Source of the DNA: Microcaldota archaeon
GTDB taxonomy: Archaea > Micrarchaeota > Micrarchaeia > Micrarchaeales > CABMGC01
NCBI GenBank assembly: GCA_021835105.1
Contig: JAKBQS010000037.1
Location: 1-8,746 of the forward strand
Direction of reading: 5' to 3'
Length of the DNA stretch: 8,746 nt
Position numbers and translations under genes: made by a program. The notes below the pieces were generated by a model. That model was not told where the DNA came from. It did not search any database and saw only the letters and a program-made list of their open reading frames with translations. Shown here one piece after another: positions 6,309 to 8,746 of this stretch. Numbering within the stretch: the first letter of the stretch is position 1; every line of letters begins with the position of its first letter.

Positions 6309-6587
6309 TTCCCTTGCCCTCTGCCTCAATCTCGCTGCAGCTACGGCGACATGTTGTGCCTGTACCTCCTGCGCCTCCTCCCTTTCCTCTGCAACAGCTA
6401 CTGCTTCCTCAGCAAGCCTTGCGGCTTCCTCCTCTGTAACTGCGCGCAGTGCACGTGCGGCCTCGGGGCTTACTTTCCTAGCTCCTGCTGCCTTAAGAAC
6501 TTCCTGCAGACGCTCTTCATCTACAGCTTCCCTTGCGTTTCTCCTTGTCTCTCTGCGTCTTGTTCGTCTTTCCTCTTCTGCCCCCAT
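6300..6587 (-). CDS. Divergent archaeal-type histone with arginine-rich N-terminal tail
   Basis: A 95-residue protein whose second half follows the archaeal histone fold: short helix 1 LQEVLKAAG (27-35), loop 1 with ARKVS (36-40; HMf-type histones read AERVS), long helix 2 from about 41 to 68 (SPEAARALR...EEAARLAEEAVAVAEE, compare SDDARITL...IASEAIKLARHAG), loop 2, and helix 3 VQAQHVAVAAARLRQ (75-89). Unlike classical histones, loop 2 is acidic (EEREEAQE) where GRKT is normally found, and the Asp partner of the loop-2 Arg is replaced. Residues 1-26 form an extra charged tail rich in Arg (RRTRRRETRR). ATG 6587 has GGTGA 5 bases upstream. Likely role: chromatin-like DNA packaging or a heterodimer partner, though DNA binding may be altered. 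An alternative reading is a charged helical protein resembling a histone by composition. The forward open frames over this region (6239-6623) are Pro/Leu/Cys-rich shadows. Confidence 0.72.
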   Translation of the reverse strand: MGAEEERRTRRRETRRNAREAVDEERLQEVLKAAGARKVSPEAARALRAVTEEEAARLAEEAVAVAEEREEAQEVQAQHVAVAAARLRQRAREER

Positions 6588-6653
6588 ATATTCACCGCTT
6601 TGGATATTCCTAGAAAGGGTTAAAAGGGTTTACTCCAAATCAATTTTGGTTTG
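6588..6653. promoter_or_regulatory. Shared divergent promoter region, histone / NHLRC2-like gene
   Basis: Only 66 bases separate the two divergent starts. GGTGA for the histone lies on the minus strand at 6593-6597. A TTAAAA core at 6620-6625 reads CTTTTAA on the other strand. It lies about 36 bases from the histone ATG and about 30 from the plus-strand ATG 6654, with the purine-rich AGAAAGG upstream for the plus direction. It can therefore serve as TATA box in both directions, giving a short leader for the histone and a nearly leaderless message for the other gene. Confidence 0.45.
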
Positions 6654-8174
6654 ATGCTTGGGGGATTTGTCGGGAGAATGTCACCTGCTTTTCCAGATGG
6701 CACAGAATTCGTTAACTTCAGCGGAAATCTCACAATGAATGCCCTGCGCGGAAGGATAGTGATTCTTGATTTCTGGACCTATTGCTGCATAAACTGCATG
6801 CACATGGCCCCAATATTTAGGAAGTTAGAGGATAGACACAGGGATGGCAGCGTTCTCATCATAGGAATACATTCGGCAAAGTTTGACGGAGAGAATGATG
6901 AAGCGAATGTAGCAGGAGCTATAGCAAGGTATGGAATCTCCCATCCTGTAGTGCTTGATAAGGATCGCAAGATATGGAAATCGTACTCTATCAACGCATG
7001 GCCTACTGTAATTATCATTGGCCCGGACGGAATTGTAAGGTATAGAAGAGCAGGTGAACAGTCGGAATCGCAGCTTGAAGAAGAAATTAGGAAGATAGAG
7101 AGGAGGTATAGAAAGAGTACTGCACTGGGAATGACATTCCGCAAGATAAATTGGGTGAGGAAGGATACGGTAAGGGATGCGGGTTCCTTCCTCAGGTTTC
7201 CTTCGAAAATCTCTTTCAGCAAAGGCTCAGAAGGAGTATTTGCGTTGAGCGATTCTGGAAATAGCCGCATCATGATAGGGCGCATAGAAGGGGATAAGGC
7301 AAGCTTATCTGACATTGTAGGAAACGGAAGGTTTAATGGAAAGCGGATGGAAGGCGCGTCTTTTTCCAAACCGCAGGGGCTCTGCTGGCTGCCTAATGGA
7401 AAGCTTCTTGTCGCAGATACCGATAACCACAGCTTAAAGATTGTATCAATCGGCCGCAAAAAGGCCATTAAGACTGTCGCAGGGACGGGAAAGAAAGGAG
7501 GATACGGCAGATTTGGAAGAAAAATGAGAAGCCTTGAGACTGATATTAATTCCCCATGGGATGTTGCCTTCAGCGTAAGGGAAGGTTTGGCTTTCATAGC
7601 CATGGCAGGGCTCCACCAGGTATGGACCCTGGACCTTGACAGCGGCTACCTGGAGGTCTTTGCAGGAAACGGATACGAGAATCTCATTGATGACAGGAGA
7701 AGCAGCGCTGAATTTGCGCAGCCTAGCGGAATCTTCACACATGGGAATATGGTGTATACTGCAGATAGCGAGTCTTCTTCGATAAGAAGCATCCCGCTTG
7801 ATCTTGACTTCGTGAGCACCATGATTGGCAGGGGACTTTTCGTTTACGGAGATGAAACCGGATCGCTGCCTGATGCGCTGCTGCAGCACCCCATGGGGCT
7901 TTGCAGGGAGGGTAGGAGGATATACGTTGCGGATACCTATAACAATGCAATAAAAGCTATCGATGAGAGGGGAAAGGAAGTGGTTAGATTGGTAGGAAAA
8001 CCGCATGCAAGATCCGAATGCAGGTTTGGAGATAAGGAATGCGATGCGTTAGGGCTTTACGAGCCTAACGACGTCAAATATTATGGCGGTCAGCTATATA
8101 TAACAGATACAAACAACCATATGCTTAGGGCTTTTGACCTTCGCAGGAAGGTGCTGAAGACCGTAATCAAGTAG
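6654..8174 (+). CDS. NHLRC2-like protein: thioredoxin-like domain plus six-bladed NHL propeller
   Basis: A 506-residue two-domain protein. Residues about 10-150 are a TlpA/thioredoxin-like fold with the redox-type motif WTYCCINC (C44, C45, C48) and the cis-proline segment AWPT. This double-Cys CCxxC form is typical of the NHLRC2 family. From about residue 175 follow six NHL-type blades, each with a D/A-x-x-N/H-x-x-(I/L/V) pattern: ALSDSGNSRIM, LVADTDNHSLK, FIAMAGLHQVW, YTADSESSSIR, YVADTYNNAIK and YITDTNNHMLR. There is no signal peptide or membrane segment, so it is probably cytoplasmic. Function in the family is poorly defined; a thiol-redox enzyme or scaffold is inferred. ATG 6654 suits the promoter at 6620; ATG 6678 (MSPAFPDG) lies closer to the start seen in relatives, but its GGGAG is too close at 1 base. 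The next gene begins 8 bases after the stop. Confidence 0.93.
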   Translation: MLGGFVGRMSPAFPDGTEFVNFSGNLTMNALRGRIVILDFWTYCCINCMHMAPIFRKLEDRHRDGSVLIIGIHSAKFDGENDEANVAGAIARYGISHPVVLDKDRKIWKSYSINAWPTVIIIGPDGIVRYRRAGEQSESQLEEEIRKIERRYRKSTALGMTFRKINWVRKDTVRDAGSFLRFPSKISFSKGSEGVFALSDSGNSRIMIGRIEGDKASLSDIVGNGRFNGKRMEGASFSKPQGLCWLPNGKLLVADTDNHSLKIVSIGRKKAIKTVAGTGKKGGYGRFGRKMRSLETDINSPWDVAFSVREGLAFIAMAGLHQVWTLDLDSGYLEVFAGNGYENLIDDRRSSAEFAQPSGIFTHGNMVYTADSESSSIRSIPLDLDFVSTMIGRGLFVYGDETGSLPDALLQHPMGLCREGRRIYVADTYNNAIKAIDERGKEVVRLVGKPHARSECRFGDKECDALGLYEPNDVKYYGGQLYITDTNNHMLRAFDLRRKVLKTVIK

Positions 8175-8182
8175 GTTTTCTT

Positions 8183-8746
8183 ATGGAATTTGCAGAGGAA
8201 TTGGGTTTTCTCAAGGAGCAGGTGCTTTTCGGAGAAAGGATAGATGCAGGAAAGAGGTTCAGGAATGTTGCTGTCGCAGGAATGGGCGGTTCGGGCATAG
8301 TTGGGAAGATATTCAGCGAGATATATACCGAAAGGCCTGTAACGCTTATAGACGGATATAATGTGCCGGCACATCTATCAAGGGATACGCTCTTTATTGC
8401 AGTAAGCTATTCGGGCAACACTGAAGAGACTATAAAAGCTGCAAAGTATGCGGCGCGGAAGGGTTGCATGGTGGTTACCATCTCTTCCGGAGGCAGATTG
8501 GGAGAATATGGGGACCAGAAAATACGCATACCCAGGTCGGATCTGCAGCCGAGATCCGCAATAGGGTATATGCTTATGCCTTTCATGAAAGGCTTCGGGT
8601 TGGTTGATGATGCAGGAGTCAAGGAGGCATACAAAGTTCTAGGGGGCCTTGACCGCAACAACCAGGAATGCTTTGCGCATGCGAAGAGGATATCAAGGAA
8701 CAAAAAGATACCAATAGTATATGGCGCGTACCCATTCAGCAGCATA
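8183..8746 (+). CDS. Bifunctional phosphoglucose/phosphomannose isomerase, N-terminal part, cut by the window edge
   Basis: First 188 residues of the archaeal-type bifunctional isomerase that interconverts fructose 6-phosphate with glucose 6-phosphate and with mannose 6-phosphate; members are about 300-330 residues, so the C-terminal catalytic part lies off the right edge. The SIS (sugar isomerase) fold shows in AGMGGSGIVG (32-41), which holds the phosphate-binding loop, in SYSGNTEET (75-83), and in QPRSAIGY (122-129), the segment typical of this bifunctional group rather than of classical Pgi. ATG 8183 is 8 bases after the NHLRC2-like stop; AGG at 8173-8175 is the only hint of a ribosome binding site, so coupled translation is likely. 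It links the window to gluconeogenic or glycolytic sugar-phosphate flow and to mannose-containing glycan precursors. Confidence 0.93.
   Translation, partial: MEFAEELGFLKEQVLFGERIDAGKRFRNVAVAGMGGSGIVGKIFSEIYTERPVTLIDGYNVPAHLSRDTLFIAVSYSGNTEETIKAAKYAARKGCMVVTISSGGRLGEYGDQKIRIPRSDLQPRSAIGYMLMPFMKGFGLVDDAGVKEAYKVLGGLDRNNQECFAHAKRISRNKKIPIVYGAYPFSSI

Noticed and set aside
6239..6623. Forward open frames rich in Pro, Leu and Cys
   Set aside because: They are the opposite strand of the histone-fold gene, which has a good ribosome binding site, a TAA stop and family resemblance.
6779..7603. 274-codon minus-strand frame inside the NHLRC2-like gene
   Set aside because: The plus-strand frame encodes a complete thioredoxin-like/NHL protein; the minus frame has no recognisable motif and shadow-like composition.
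1..8746. CRISPR array, insertion sequence or toxin-antitoxin pair
   Set aside because: No regularly spaced repeats, transposase motifs, terminal inverted repeats or small paired genes were seen; apart from the 961-1496 gap the content is ordinary housekeeping.

Overview
The window reads as archaeal chromosome. It encodes a thermosome (group II chaperonin) subunit, the recombinase RadA, diphthine synthase (needed only where EF-2 carries diphthamide), a bifunctional phosphoglucose/phosphomannose isomerase and a divergent archaeal-type histone. Promoters look archaeal: purine-rich BRE followed by TTTAAATA or TTTATATA. Several starts have GGTGA/GTGAT-type ribosome binding sites or appear nearly leaderless. 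Genes are tightly packed with gaps of about 7-50 bases, and AGG/AGA arginine and ATA isoleucine codons are common. A histone argues against Thermoplasmatales, which use HTa instead. Compactness and sequence divergence would fit a DPANN/Micrarchaeota-like lineage, but that placement is inference.

Layout. Positions 1-960 (minus) hold the N-terminal 320 codons of a thermosome gene that runs off the left edge. Positions 961-1496 are an unusually long non-coding or sparsely coding stretch. It holds a bulged stem-loop, short direct repeats, two good plus-strand TATA boxes and a possible 32-residue leaderless microprotein. From 1497 the plus strand carries a run of three genes: a glutamate-cysteine-ligase-type (GCS2) enzyme, a metal-dependent amidohydrolase and a class I SAM methyltransferase. 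A clear promoter at about 4406 then drives radA, with dphB 7 bases behind it. Positions 6300-6587 (minus) encode the histone-fold protein. It is divergent from, and shares a 66-base promoter region with, a thioredoxin-like/NHL-repeat protein of the NHLRC2 type. The last gene, phosphoglucose/phosphomannose isomerase, starts 8 bases after that one and is cut by the right edge.

Most of the window is housekeeping: protein folding, recombination, EF-2 modification and sugar-phosphate metabolism. The items most worth a second look are the histone (arginine-rich N-terminal tail, normal DNA-contact loop replaced by an acidic one), the structured and repeat-rich region upstream of the GCS2 gene with its possible leaderless microprotein, and the single A/T core that may serve both the histone and NHLRC2-like genes. 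I saw no mobile element, CRISPR array, tRNA or rRNA.
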